64,000 nucleotides of DNA. It comes from Blepharisma stoltei. Its lineage: Eukaryota; Ciliophora; Heterotrichea; Heterotrichida; Blepharismidae. Below are positions 1-10,902 of the stretch, one piece after another. Within the stretch, counting starts at the first letter, position 1, and the number at the start of each line of letters is the position of its first letter. A program made the translations under genes and the position numbers. The stretch is from assembly GCA_914767885.1 (NCBI GenBank), contig CAJZBQ010000007.1, positions 1 to 64,000 on the forward strand. Reading direction: 5' to 3'. The notes beneath the pieces were generated by a model, which saw only the letters and a list, made by a program, of their open reading frames with translations, did no database searches and had not been told where the DNA came from.

Positions 1-60
1 CTAACACCCTAACACCCTAACACCCTAACACCCTAACACCCTAACACCCTAACACCCTAA
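1..60. repeat. Telomere, (CCCTAACA)n
   Basis: About 7.5 tandem copies of the 8-mer CCCTAACA (C-rich strand) run from the first base. This is the telomere repeat described for heterotrich ciliates such as Stentor and Blepharisma. The array stops around base 60 and unique sequence with remnants of a protein gene begins within 25 bases, so there is no long subtelomeric buffer on this end. Confidence 0.97.
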
Positions 61-84
61 CTATCAACAATCATACTAATCTAT

Positions 85-647
85 AAGCACCACAACAAGC
101 AATACTTTAAGTTCTGCAGCCTCATGCTCAGTCAGTAAGCAACTTTACCTTGCCTTTCCAAGCTCATTGACCACAGCGACCGCAAAGACCTCAAGGGTCC
201 AACTTCAATTGACAGGTTTCTACAAACCTGAGTCAGCCATCTCAAGAACTGCAGGATGGGACATATCTGACTATTCCACTTTTAGCTCTTCTAAACTTGA
301 CCAATACAGCAATAAGTTTTCTATTGCAATCAACCAAACAGTAAAACTCAGATTTACGCAGAAAGCTGGCCTAACATTAGCTCAGCCTTTATTGAGTAAT
401 TGTAGGCTCAGGATCTGGGACGACGCCTAGCACTCCTAGCTCTTCAAAAATTTATTATTGCCTGGTACACAAAGCACTTATATCATGTGTGATTCTTGAT
501 AGCAATAACTAGCCTATAGCCTAATCTCCAATGCTGATAGTGTCAAATGTACTTTAGATTATTATGCCTTCACTGTTTATCAGATAATTGGTCAATTTAT
601 TTTCAGAATAACAGCCTCAAGCAGTGCAGCAACTGGAATTTATTATG
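85..647 (+). pseudogene. Telomere-truncated fragment of the giant surface-protein gene
   Basis: This stretch matches the region around 60405-61015 of the large gene at 54811-62754 almost base for base at first, including the peptide SRTAGWDISDYSTFSS. The 5' part of the gene is missing, replaced by the telomere. Compared with the intact paralogue it has lost one base near 335, which shifts the frame, and has short internal deletions and stops near 430-550; the match ends near 647. It is a dead fragment, left either by a chromosome break healed with telomere repeats or by subtelomeric recombination. Confidence 0.9.
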
Positions 648-718
648 AGATAATAAAAGAAATGGAACACACAATTAAAGAATAAATTTCGAAAAAATAT
701 GTTATATAAAAAAAATTA

Positions 719-764
719 ACCCTCGTCCGAACAAGATTTTTTTATTCACTCATGGAGGAGGGAG
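719..764. mobile_element. Minimal Family A hairpin element
   Basis: A 46-bp imperfect palindrome of the Family A terminus (TCCG..CGAACAA facing TTCACTCATGGAGG). It ends in GGGAG followed by TTA, with TTA also on the left, giving the 3-bp TSD typical of Family A. It looks like a deletion derivative made only of the two ends. Confidence 0.65.
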
Positions 765-949
765 TTAAGCTTTAAAATACAATTTTTTTGACATATCTCC
801 AATACTGCACATAATTGAATTTAAATTTAGGTAATACTTACAATTAAAACCCTAAAAGCTCTAAATTTGAAAAGCAAAAAATTCCAGAAAAATTATGTTC
901 TTTCAACTAGTTATTTAAACTGTAAATTTCAAATCTATCTTTATATCTG

Positions 950-1700
950 AAAATGTGAGGTATATCGCTGTTTGCATAGAGAAAAAGAAAGCCTCTCAAG
1001 CATAGCTTAAATAACTTTTTAGCTGGGCTGTTTCTGACACTTCCCAACTACCTTAGGGAGTTGATCTTGCAATTTTTGAATAATTAATTTTCTCTTCAAG
1101 TTATCAAATCCAGTTTATAGTATATATTTGTCAACTCAGAGAATTGGCTTATTCCTCAAAAGTCAAAGCCAAATTTTCAAGATTGTTGGCTGGCATCGAT
1201 TCAACAAAAATGCTCTCAGACTATACAATTCACTTTTAAATAAATAACATATTATGGTGCTCAAGCCTTCAATTTCTAACTATATCTTTAAAAATTTAAT
1301 CAAATAAGTATTAAATTTTTGGATTTTTCTAAATTTAAGCCAAGAGAATAATTTATTTTATTTAGATTTTATAAGCTGTCCCATAATGAAAATATTCATA
1401 TTTACTTACGTTTATAAAAAGATGGGCAAATTATAGTTGGCTCAATGCCAAGGAGATACTTCTTTTCATCGAACAATGCCTTCGGGCTAAAATTACCTCT
1501 CCTGGCGCAATAGCTTTTTATATCTAATGATCTATTTTTAAATTTTATTTCTGCTTGAATTTCAATAATTCCATAATTTTCAAAGATATGAAGTAATTTT
1601 GATCATTTGGAAAAATAAGCAGCCTCTAATATATTAAGGTATATTTGGCCTGAGAATTGGGTATTGAAATTTGAAACAGCTGTATTCCACAGTTTTGATT
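950..1700 (-). repeat. Family K subtelomeric repeat, copy 0 (inverted)
   Basis: Minus-strand copy of the 0.7-0.9 kb repeat that recurs six times between 38 and 49 kb. The most conserved part is 1380-1531: on the minus strand, GCGCCAGGAGAGGTAA, then GCCCGAAGGC (a small hairpin with a CGAA loop), then GAAGTATCTCCTTGGCA, which can pair back to the start. No convincing ORF is visible. Confidence 0.75.
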
Positions 1701-2332
1701 GGTAAAAAAACTTGAAAAATTGCTTAAAGAGCTTTTCACAAAGATTAGAGTATCATTAACAGCGTCTCTATATGTATAAATGCTAGATGTGATAGGGGCT
1801 TGTGATCAAAGGGACTATTGCTGTAGAAGCTGTTAGAAATGACTTGAAATAATAAACAAATTATAAACTCAAGCTGAATTTGAAGGACTTAGTGCTGCAG
1901 TTGTTACTATAGTCATAGTTTCTGTCTTGCTCTTTAAGAAAATAATTACAGCTCCACTTGCAGCTATCTCTATTTTATTTCCGTTTGCCATAAATCTCTG
2001 AGATCGATAATATTCAGACCAATTGAAAAATTAAGGAAAATATAGACAGCTGATTTATATCATTTTGCTCATATATTAAATATTCTATTTCTCTGCTCTA
2101 GAATATATCAAAATTTAGCGGTGATAATAATATTTTTATTATAACTTTAAATGAGAATTATTTGAAAATAGGTTATTAAAATAGATTAAATATATTAAAA
2201 CTTATTAATTTAGTCCAATCCTCCATCTGAGCTCGCATAAGGGCTATTTATAGGCTTTGCCTATAGAATTTTTAATATTCAAGATAAACCTTCTTATAGT
2301 TTAATCATTGCTTTTTAACTCAAGCTAAACTC
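1701..2332. other. AT-rich spacer with a possible membrane-protein remnant
   Basis: No gene start is visible. On the plus strand about 1870-1993 reads open as a hydrophobic stretch (SAAVVTIVIVSVLLF, then ITAPLAAISILFPFAI) bounded by stops. It may be one or two membrane helices of a lost gene. The family is not recognisable. Confidence 0.3.
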
Positions 2333-4171
2333 TTAGTAATTGGGAAGCCCAAAGCAGCTAATATAGATTGCTCCTTTGTTATATGAGTAATAAACTTGAT
2401 GTGGAAAACCATTGATAACTGATTCTGCTATTTCGTTCCAAGTATATTCATCCCCGAACTCACTTTCATATATCAATCCCCTATTAGATTCTATCAAATA
2501 TAATCTCTCTGCGTTTATTAGGATTTTTCTTTTATCTGTTCCAAATTTATAAGGAATTTCTGAAAACCAAAGGTTCCTATTTTTAATCCCAGATATCAAA
2601 ATTTTTCCGTTAAAAATTACACTATTGCAGCCATAGTCAATTTCTGGCATTGGAGTTAATTTAATTCATAGACTTTTATCTAACTAGATAGGCAAAAATA
2701 GTTGCTCCTCAAGCTTTTTCCTAGACATTTCTATTGAAATAAATAGCTGATGAGAAACAGCAAGGTTTTCCAGATGGCAGTATCCGGACCTTAAAACTTT
2801 TATCAACAATTAGTGTAATCCCAGAAGCTGGATTTTGCCTAAAACGAATAATTCGCCACATGGCAGTTGAGTTATGCATGTGCCATAGTTTAATTCTTCT
2901 GGAGCTGTCAATACTTTTCAATCTTCTCTTTTACTTTCAGTATCGTAAATAATTAAATTTGTTCTGCTATTTTCATCTTTATTGAATTCGGCATAAAAAT
3001 AGCATTAATGAATTCAAATTAAAACTGTTTAAATCGTATCCTGCTTAGAAGATAAAGGCTCGTGATCTTATGATAAGTATCAATGCAATCTTGAAAATTT
3101 TTATTAAGCTGTGGATCAGAATGATAAAGCTGATTCATGCATCAAGCAGATTCTCCTAATTTTTTTTCTATTTCTATATCATTGCTTGCTCTGTTTAGAA
3201 TCGCACGCATATTATCACGAAACTCTTGCTGTTCTAACAATTGATTAATATGGTAATAGCCAAGCTTGCTTTGATTATATTTCGTTTCTTCAGGGTTTTT
3301 ATTGAAATCTTCAATAGATCAAGTAGTTGAGAATCAAGCAGCTTGGCTTTGTGTCTGATTATTTTTTGATTTTTCAAATATTTCTTGATTCTTATTGTTC
3401 TTGCAGATCTGGCTAGTAACTAAATGATTGAGCTCAAGGCTGCTTGCTTTATCTATCTTTTTTGCGTGCCTTCTAAGTTGGAGAATTTATTACATATAAT
3501 AGCTTCAGATTTATCTTTGAAGATTGATTCTAACAAAATCCCAACTTCTTCACTCAGCTCGCAGAACCAATTCGAATTGCTGCTCGAATCTAAGTCTGCT
3601 AGAATCATCGATTTAATACGCTAAAATGCATTATCAGGCTGTAGCATCAATAGGCTTATAACTGGGTCTTGCTCTTTCTTTGATGTTATTGTCTGATCCT
3701 GCTTTGGATCGGACTGAGGTCCCCCGGTGTCATATGAGGACTTGGCGAGCCAAAATTCGTTGTTGAAGCCAAACTCCCTAAGGCAAAATTTCCAATAGCA
3801 AGAAGATTTTGTCATATGGGGAGTTGGCTTCAGACAAAAATGTTGGTTCACCAAATCCCAATACGGTGTCAGTGTGCTGTGAGTAGAGCTCCAAAGCAGG
3901 GATAGAACTATATATGAGCTTGAAAAATATTTTCAATATTGCTAATGTATTTTTCTTTGATAGCACTTTCTTTAATTTTTCTTCAGCAAGAAATGCTAGA
4001 ACTGCATCTTTGATAGATTGAAAGGGCTATAAGAGCAGAAGAATCAATTGTGTGAGTGCTATTGGTTTGCACAAGATGGTTTCTGAAATGCAATTCACAA
4101 GAATAAACTTCAGGTGAAGAGCATTGACCTATATGTAGAGCTTCAAATTTACAATTTTCCTTGCTAGCCAT
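2333..4171 (-). pseudogene. Decayed B-box / Kelch-repeat protein gene
   Basis: The minus strand from ATG at 4171 gives a Cys/His-rich start (CKFEALHIGQC, YSCELHFRNH) like the B-box zinc finger of ciliate B-box/Kelch proteins. About 3300-3050 reads as a charged helical linker (NPEETKYNQSKLGYYHINQL). The 3' end, 2650-2333, reads as Kelch-like propeller blades (NSVIFNGKILISG, GAIYISCFG). In-frame TGA codons fit Trp, for example in LGESAWCMNQLYHS. Several TAA/TAG stops and frame changes, and an inverted repeat inserted at about 3720-3870, break the reading frame. I see it as a pseudogene; precise removal of an insertion might rescue part of it but not all stops. Confidence 0.6.
3722..3868. repeat. 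Inverted repeat inside the B-box/Kelch remnant
   Basis: Two arms of about 42 bp, starting GGACTTGGCGAGCCAA on the plus strand and GGATTTGGTGAACCAA on the minus strand, face each other around a short spacer. Both arms also contain GAAGCCAA(A)CTCCC. The base composition is less AT-rich than the surroundings. It is likely a palindromic insertion; a TSD was not resolved. Confidence 0.55.
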
Positions 4172-5271
4172 GTTATAAAGTTCACTAATATTTTTTCAAT
4201 TTTTTATTTATTGGAAGAAGGTGCTAATTTAAACTCATAAAATTATTTAAAAAATATGATATTCCATCAATTGATATTAAAAATATAAGCATGATATAAC
4301 ACTGTTATGACTTTTTTCCAATATAAATTAAAATTGATCATTATTCTTTTAGATTTTCTTATAAATTTATAATTGTGATTTCTACAGTTAGAGTTTAGCA
4401 TTCAATGATATGGTGAGCATGCATTAATAATCAGTAATCGTATAAGTGTTTGCAGAAAAAGGTTGCGGAGGGAGATTTTGTATATGTATCTATACTTAAA
4501 ATAAATAATTAGAGATATTTAAATCAAAATTTTAATGCCTTTTTCTTCAACAAATATTTAAAGTACTTAATTTAGGAAATTCACAGGCTATAATTGCAAT
4601 CAATTATAAGTAATTCGATTTATTTAGAAAGTTTTAAGCTAAATGAAAACCAAATATTGTAAGCAAAAACATAGGAAAAACCTACTATCATATCTAAGAA
4701 AACTAAGCAGCGTAAGATAAATCCCTTTTTTATTATAAGACTGATAAATTTTAATAATTCCTTTTGAAATCTAAAAAAGCTGAGCTTAATTTTTGATACT
4801 TTAATAAAGCTATTCATAACTCATATAATTTGCAATTATTTATAAAATAATTCAATCAAAATACGAAAACGGTCGATTTTTTTTTAATAGTCCTTAAAGG
4901 AAAACTAAAGTCTCAATGTTATATATGCATTATATTTGCATATTTAGAAAATTATTTAAACTCTCCCTGGCTAGATCCCTATTGTTAGGCCAAGAATTGG
5001 CTTTAAAATTTCCAAACAGAAGATTTATAAGGATCGTAAAAAAGAATGAAATGATGGATCACAGCAATAATCTTAAATAATAATAAGATTTATAAGTATA
5101 ATTTTTTATTCTTTATATATGCTATTTAACATAACAATTTTAAGATATCATTAAGATTATTTTCAATATAATGAGTTAGATTTGTGGATAGCTAAGGCTT
5201 TCCGCTTACCAGTGCATATAGAATATCCTTATAATTAGAATACCATATAAATAATCAACTCTATTAATTAA
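4172..5271. other. AT-rich region without recognisable gene
   Basis: About 1.1 kb of AT-rich sequence with short ORFs only. I see no repeat family, RNA gene or conserved coding signal. Confidence 0.5.
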
Positions 5272-5507
5272 AATCTGTTTATATTAGTTTCGATTGGCTT
5301 AAATTTTGTCATCAATTCATCATGTGGCATTTTCCTGACTCTGTCTGAAGTTCTCTATTCAGAATATGGAGTTTCTTATATATATTTATCCAAAGAAAAT
5401 TCCACCTTTATAAATATGCTGATTCAAGTAATTTCCTCTTTTAGCATCCCAGGCGAACTTAGGTGCATGAATTACTTCAAAACTTCATTAAAAATTTTGG
5501 CCTAATA
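5272..5507 (+). pseudogene. Remnant of a multi-pass (MFS-like) transporter
   Basis: One open stretch of about 78 codons reads FILVSIGLNFVINSSCGIFL, then LSEVLYSEYGVSYIY and NMLIQVISSF before a TAA. The pattern of a helix, an acidic TYP-like motif (here VLYSEYG) and another helix resembles the second half of FLVCR-type major facilitator transporters. There is no start codon and no upstream helices in frame. The family call is inference from a short stretch. Confidence 0.3.
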
Positions 5508-5688
5508 GCATGGACGATAGAATTTGTTAGCGAGAAAAAGCGAAGTTGATAAATCTTTCAGCTTTTACAAAGCATCTCTACTTGGGGATAGTTAATAAAT
5601 TACATCTTTGAAATAATATTTTTAAATTCAGGTAAGGGATTGATTTCGCTTATTACAAGTTAATTTTTCATGGAGAATAATTTTCTTA

Positions 5689-5935
5689 CTTCCCCCCCCC
5701 TCCGTGAGTGAACAAAAAAATTTTGTTCACTCACGGAGGGGGGTTTTTATTTTTAAAAAACATTATATATAAATTTTATAGATTTCATTATACTAATTAT
5801 CATTTATATATCAAATTTTTTTTCCATATAAAAATTTTTGTATTAAAAATATTTTTGTTCACTCACGGAGGGTGGGTTTTTTGGCAAAAAATAGCGATTT
5901 TTCTAATCGTTTTGTTCACTCACGGAGGGGGGGAG
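5689..5935 (+). mobile_element. Family A MITE
   Basis: The left end is a poly-C run followed by a palindrome (TCCGTGAGTGAACAAAA facing TTTTGTTCACTCACGGA). The right end has two direct copies of GTTCACTCACGGAGGG. TTA lies left of the element; the right TSD is degraded. It ends ten bases before the ATG of the winged-helix-like gene at 5946. Confidence 0.88.
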
Positions 5936-5945
5936 CTATAAATAA

Positions 5946-6749
5946 ATGGAAATTGAAATAATAAGAAACAATCCTCAAGAGCCATCTCTCTGTAGCTTCG
6001 CCTATCAATTTTATAGGACCATTTGGTCAAAACATAACTTGGATCCCGCCCTAAGATGAGAATATAGCTGAGCCAAGTAGTATCATCCTTAGAGAAGATT
6101 ATTCAGATAGTCCTAAAGGTCTTTCAAAGCTGCAGAAGTTAAGGATTATGCTGCTCACTTATTAAAGCTATAGAGAAAAGATCATTAAAGAAAAGATAAG
6201 AGATTTATAATGAATCAAGGAGCTTTTTAAGGCCTATTATGGCCACTTAAAAGTTGGCTTGTCGATTATCTAAAAAACTATAGATTAAGATTCGAATTGA
6301 AATGGGATTTTTTTTTTGTTTTCCATTAATATTAAATGTTTCTTTATTTTTAATTTCTAACGATAGTAGATATAATCACCTGGGAGGGAGAGGGTAAGGA
6401 TGGGTGAGTAGGTTAGGGTCCTAGTTATGCTTGACCAACCATTGAAGGAAGTTTAATTGGTCACCTTCGAAGGCGTGGTAAAGCCACTTTGTATGAACTA
6501 ATAGATCATGTAGTTAACAGCAGAAGTCTTCGGACAATACATTCGAAGAAATATAGGAACAGAAATATCGAAAAGCTAGCTCTATCCAAGCTTCTGACTA
6601 AAAAACACATTTTCATCGAAGGCCAAAGCGGGACTTGGACACTTAATGTAATTTTTATTCAGGAAAATAATGCAATGGAATACAAGCAACATATTTTTCT
6701 ATGAAGAAAATTCATAAGAGAAAAATATGAAAGTTTGAAAAGAAATTAG
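5946..6749 (+). CDS. Winged-helix-like small basic protein, copy 1, interrupted by a Family J element
   Basis: ATG at 5946 starts a frame (EPSLCSFAYQFYRTI) that stops making sense at 6024, where a 414-bp element is inserted. Removing the element plus one 6-bp TSD copy (420 bp) joins RTI directly to EGSLIGHLRRRGKATLYELI and gives an open frame of 127 codons to TAG at 6747. One TGA near the end (6705) is read as Trp. The homologue at 13793 is uninterrupted at exactly this point. The region GSLIGHLRR..GKATLYELIDHV....NIEKLALSKL....GQSGTWTLN has the helix-helix-helix-wing layout of winged-helix/HARE-HTH domains; this assignment is by eye. Function is unknown; DNA binding is plausible. Confidence 0.7.
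6024..6437. mobile_element. Family J element (414 bp), 6-bp TSD
   Basis: Terminal inverted repeats TGGTCAAAACATAACTTGG and, on the other strand, TGGTCAAGCATAACTAGG. The host sequence ACCATT is duplicated at 6018-6023 and 6438-6443. The interior has no long ORF. A larger relative lies at 56898-58043. Confidence 0.88.
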
Positions 6750-7022
6750 AAGATAAGGAAATTATGAAAAAATTTGGAAATTATCCTAATTTTAAAATAA
6801 AATAAAAAAATATATAAGCAACAGAAAATAGTTGAAATTAAAAAAATAAATGAGTCGAAGGGAAAACTGCATGAAAGAGAAAAGATAAAGTCCACCGGTG
6901 TGAAATCTGATTAAATTTCGTTTTAATAGCTAAATATTTTTTAGAATTTAAAAATATACAAATGATTATATTTTTTCAATACAGAGTTGATTTCGACTCC
7001 AAATTTCACGAAAATTAGCTAA

Positions 7023-7505
7023 CTTCTCCATCCTTGATCGAATGATTCCATTGAAAAACTCTGAAAATTAAACCCTATCCTTGATTGAATGATTTTTATA
7101 ATTCCAAATTTTTAAATCAATAGATTAGTTAATATTTATTATAATTTATGAAATTAATACTTTGTTTGCATTGGCAAATTAAGAGTGATTTACGTGTTTT
7201 CTTAATAATCTTCACGGTGCTTTAGCCATCAAAACTGGCCTCAAAAGCTTAATAATCTAAAAAGTTAAGAATTAATAAGAAACAGAAATATTTTTATAGA
7301 ATGGAACGGGTAACTAAAAATTTTTAAATAGCATGGCTTTTCATTTTAATAGATTTAGTATTTAGTATCTTTCCTCTTATTTAAAAAGTACACCAAAAAC
7401 AGTAAAAATAATATATATTATTTTTATATATAATTTTTTCTACAAATATTTTAAACCCATCATTGGTCGAACAGTAACGTGCCGTTCGATCAAGGATGGG
7501 GGTAG
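7023..7505. mobile_element. Family B MITE, degraded copy
   Basis: Left: two direct copies of a (T)CCTTGATCGAATGAT-like motif. Right: an inverted pair ending in GTTCGATCAAGGATGGGGG. TSD TAA at 7020-7022 and 7506-7508. The interior matches the better-preserved copy at 18924-19482, including the remains of its small ORF around 7190-7320, now frameshifted. Confidence 0.82.
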
Positions 7506-7546
7506 TAAGAATTTTACTAGTACAAAATGCGATTGAAATTAATTAA

Positions 7547-7874
7547 CTTCCCCCTCCATTAGCGAACAAAACCATATGGAAAAATCCCTATTTTTGCCCA
7601 AAAATTTCACCTCCTCGAGTGAACAAAAATTTTTTTAATATAAAAATTTTTTATAAAAAAAATTGATATATATGTGATAATTCATATAATGAAATCTCTA
7701 GCTAATTCTGCTTAATTTTTAAACAAATTGTTTTTTAAAACGTAGATTTTGCAAATTAAATAAATATTTGCTTTCGAATTTTTTGCGAATTGGGATTTTT
7801 TAATCTTCAAAAAAATAACTAACCTCCTCAGTGAGCGAACAAAATTTTTTTTGTTCACTCACGAAAAGGGGGAG
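7547..7874 (-). mobile_element. Family A MITE
   Basis: Left end with two copies of the terminal motif (CTCCATTAGCGAACAAAA and CTCGAGTGAACAAAA), right end with the palindromic pair GTGAGCGAACAAAA / TTGTTCACTCACG. Perfect 3-bp TSD TAA at 7544-7546 and 7875-7877. Confidence 0.9.
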
Positions 7875-8175
7875 TAATCAATTAGCATTAAATGCATTGA
7901 AAAAGTAAAATAATTCAAAATCTGATATATAAATTAAAAAATGGCAACACTTGTAAAAACTCTTGGTACAGCAGTCCAAACTTTAAGGATACAGCAGACT
8001 GGAAGGTATCTTTGAGTTTTTGGCTGCTCTCCTCTGGTCAAAAATGGAGGGGCCCAGCAATCTCTGTCGGAACTTTGATTCTTCTACTGAGAAATAGAGT
8101 GATCAGCCCAACTTTAGGGAAGAATATTCTTTCTCTAGTAGTCGAAGTCACTTTGTAACAGACAAACTCCAAGTA

Positions 8176-8227
8176 TACAAATTGCCTGAGGATGGCGCAA
8201 AATAGCGCCATCCTGGGGCCATTTGTA
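8176..8227. mobile_element. 52-bp TA-bounded palindrome
   Basis: A near-perfect hairpin (GAGGATGGCGC facing GCGCCATCCTGG) bounded by TA-TA on both sides. Its outer arms (CAAATTGCC) and the core GATGGCGC match the larger elements at 22856 and 29446, so it looks like their minimal, end-only derivative. Confidence 0.8.
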
Positions 8228-8298
8228 TAGTTGATTATTGGAATAAAGCTACTATCCATAGCCTTTTACAGGGCTGCGAATCTATAAGCTTCCACTAA

Positions 8299-8631
8299 CT
8301 CCCCCTCCATGAATGAACAAAAAAATTTCTTCGTTCACATAATTTTTTTTGTTTTTAAAAAATTTATATATATAAAGCTTTTATAGTAAATTTTTTTCCC
8401 GAAATTTTACAAAACCCCCAATTTATGATATTGGTAAGTTAAAATTAGTTTATTATTAAAATTTATGTTTAAAAAAGCAGCTGTTCAAAATTAAACAGAA
8501 TTAGCTCGATCTTTAATTATAATAATTATCATTTATATATAAATTTTTTTATAAAAAAATCTAGGGCGGGCTTTTACTCAAAAAAAAGGGATTTTTCCAG
8601 TGATTTGTTCGTTCACAGAGTGAGGTGGGAT
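8299..8631 (+). mobile_element. Family A MITE (degraded)
   Basis: Left CTCCCCCTCCATGAATGAAC with a partial palindrome; right two copies related to GTTCACTCACGGAGGG, now GGGCGGGC and TTCGTTCACAGAGTGAGG. TAA flanks both sides (8296-8298 and 8632-8634). Confidence 0.75.
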
Positions 8632-8805
8632 TAAGATAAAAAGCTCAGATAAGGAAAAGCTTGCTGGATTGGCTGATACGGATAGATCACAGTACAAATT
8701 TTAGCAAACTGGATGATACTTCTTTAAAGGAGGTCGTTAAGACTGCATCACTAATATGACTAATACCTTCCTTTAACAAACTATCCTAATCTTTATCTCT
8801 GATAT

Positions 8806-9618
8806 TTAAGTCTTAAATATATCCCTTTTGGAGAAAAGATAATTTTTGAAAATTGCCAAAACCAATTTTGGCATCCACAAATAATTTAAAAAATAGAATC
8901 TTGAAGGCTTCACTGCATCAGAAGAAGATAAATCATCAGCATTCTTCTGCTTGAAATCTTCAAAAAATCCTTTTAATCGAAAATCTAAACTGTTAAAAAG
9001 TTATAAAATGGTAAAGCCTTCTTCTTCTATTTTTGAATAAATCCGATTGACTACGTCATAAATTTTCTAATTCTTTGAATGAAACAACTTTTTTAATATT
9101 TTTTTTAATAACGAAAATAATATCCTTATAGTATTTTGAAATTAAAATAGATAAAACTGCCCAAGATATGAAAATCTGTTCCAATCAATTTTCTGAGGGG
9201 TTAACAAAAACTAATACTTTACTATTTATATATAGTTGAGCATGTGGAATCAAATGATAATACTTTTATAGCTTCATATAGAAAAATAACGAATTGAGAA
9301 TTATAATCTAATTTTCACCGATTAATATTTCATTAAATAGCGATTTTCATGGTTCCTTAACTTCAAAGCTTTTTAGGGCTAAGAAATATAATAAAAAATT
9401 AATTTTATAATCTTCTGAAATAGGACTCTGAAAAACTGCAAATTTAGCATGAATTATTTAAATTTATCATTTAAAAAATTCTTATATGAATAGGCACGGC
9501 AAGATAAAACAAAATTCCTTAAGTCAAATGCAAAGAAGAAATTATTAAAGCGATACATAATTAGGGTTTAAATTAAATAGAGCAGTCAAAAATTTAACTA
9601 CTTACTTCAGTACAAAAA
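8806..9618. other. AT-rich spacer
   Basis: No start-to-stop frame, RNA or repeat family was recognised in this stretch with either TGA reading. Confidence 0.45.
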
Positions 9619-9762
9619 TAACATTAAAATGGCTACACGTGTCAACCTGCCCTCAAGACTGGAGTCGTAAAGTGGTAGAATCTTCCGTAGGGGAGATCTT
9701 TGGGACTGCGTCACCAATATGGTTCTGACTTTAATAATCTTAATCCTACTTAAGTACAAAAA
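9619..9762 (+). mobile_element. Family G element (144 bp)
   Basis: Begins TAACATTAAAATGGCTACAC and carries GACTGCGTCACCAATATGG near its 3' end. Flanked by a perfect 10-bp TSD, AGTACAAAAA, at 9609-9618 and 9763-9772. It is an internally deleted relative of the 647-bp copy at 35685. Confidence 0.75.
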
Positions 9763-9929
9763 GATTAATTTTATATTAGACTTAGGGTAATCAGGCTCAT
9801 GGATAATTTAAACGAAGATTGTTAATAAATATTTATTTAATGCATGCCATTCTAAATAAATGATTATTTATTAAATTATTTTGGGTTAGTAAAGGTATTT
9901 TTATTTAAAAATAGTTATTTTGCATATTA

Positions 9930-10255
9930 ACTTTAAAATATTTAGACTTGCTGCTTTTTATTGATAAAAAATTCATAATAAATTTCACTTTAATACGTAT
10001 TAATATGTCCAATTGGATTTGTCCATTATAAAATTTTAATTCCTGCAGGGCTGCCTCCTTGTGCTTCTGATGACGCTGAGGATTCTTCTTTGATCTAGGG
10101 AAATTCTCTGATTTCAAGAAGCTGGGCACAGTTTAAGGTCCTAGACCACCTTCAATTTTTTGCCTCATTTCCTAACTTGGAAGCTTATATTGGGAGGAAT
10201 TCTCAATTTTAGATTGAGGATGCCTCTTAATACCGGCTGCTATGTTCTGAAATTT
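9930..10255 (+). repeat. Repeat L, copy 1
   Basis: Shares a block with 11560-11880: a CACTTTAATACGT motif, then TTATAAAATTTTAATTCC and AGGGCTGCCTCC, then a common 3' part. Copy 2 keeps a 63-codon hydrophobic frame; copy 1 does not. The unit is a duplicated segment of unknown origin. Confidence 0.5.
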
Positions 10256-10270
10256 CCTCTTCAAACCTTA

Positions 10271-10576
10271 CTCCCCCCCTCCGTGAGTGAACAAAAAAAA
10301 TTTTTGTTCACTCACTGAGGGAGGTTAATTTTTTTTTTCGAAATTTAAAAAATCCTAATTCGCAAAAATTGGGAAAGCAAATATTAATTTAATTTATAAA
10401 ATTAAACAGAATTGGCTCTAGATTTCATTATAATAATTATCACTTATATATCAAAATTTTTTTCCATAAAAAATTTTTTCTATTAAAAAAATTATTGTTC
10501 ACTCACGGAGCTGGGGTTTTTGGGCAAAAAATGGCGATTCTTCTAATGGCTTTGTTCACTCACGGAGGGGGGGGAG
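10271..10576 (+). mobile_element. Family A MITE
   Basis: Well-preserved copy: left CTCCCCCCCTCCGTGAGTG palindrome, right two direct copies of the CACTCACGGAG motif, the outer ending in eight G. Perfect TSD TTA at 10268-10270 and 10577-10579. Confidence 0.93.
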
Positions 10577-10902
10577 TTAGGAATCTCTTGCCTTTTCTGT
10601 GCAATCCTTAAATGATGCAACAATAGCCACTCCTTCTCACAGCCTTGAATTCAAAATCTTGCTAAGAGCGAAGTAAAGTGATGGAGAATCTACACAAAAT
10701 AGAGCATATATAAGGAAAAACTACATTCATGGAGATACCTAACGGCACCAAAAAATGCAACTGATTGATGATGGTTGACCTTTCTGTGCTTAGCTTTGTA
10801 TAATCACAGGATTTAGCTAAATTAGAGGGAAGCTTCAGCCAAATCGAAACACAAGAAGCCAGTCCTTTAGGATTTAAAAATTTTATGCTTGCTAATTTAG
10901 CA

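Larger units (their letters stand above)
7929..8797 (+). mobile_element. Family G element with nested insertions
   Basis: Starts ATAAATTAAAAAATGGCAACAC and ends near GACTGCATCACTAATATG..CTATCCTAATC, features shared with copies at 9619 and 35685. Flanked by TCTGATAT at 7921-7928 and 8798-8805. A 52-bp TA palindrome (8176-8227) and a Family A MITE (8299-8631) are inserted inside it, so it is the older element. Confidence 0.6.

Noticed and set aside
5708-5941. 77-codon ORF over a Family A MITE
   Set aside because: Reads the repeated terminal motif (LFTHGGG) in frame; the same peptide shows up in other copies by chance of the motif, with no conserved start or interior.
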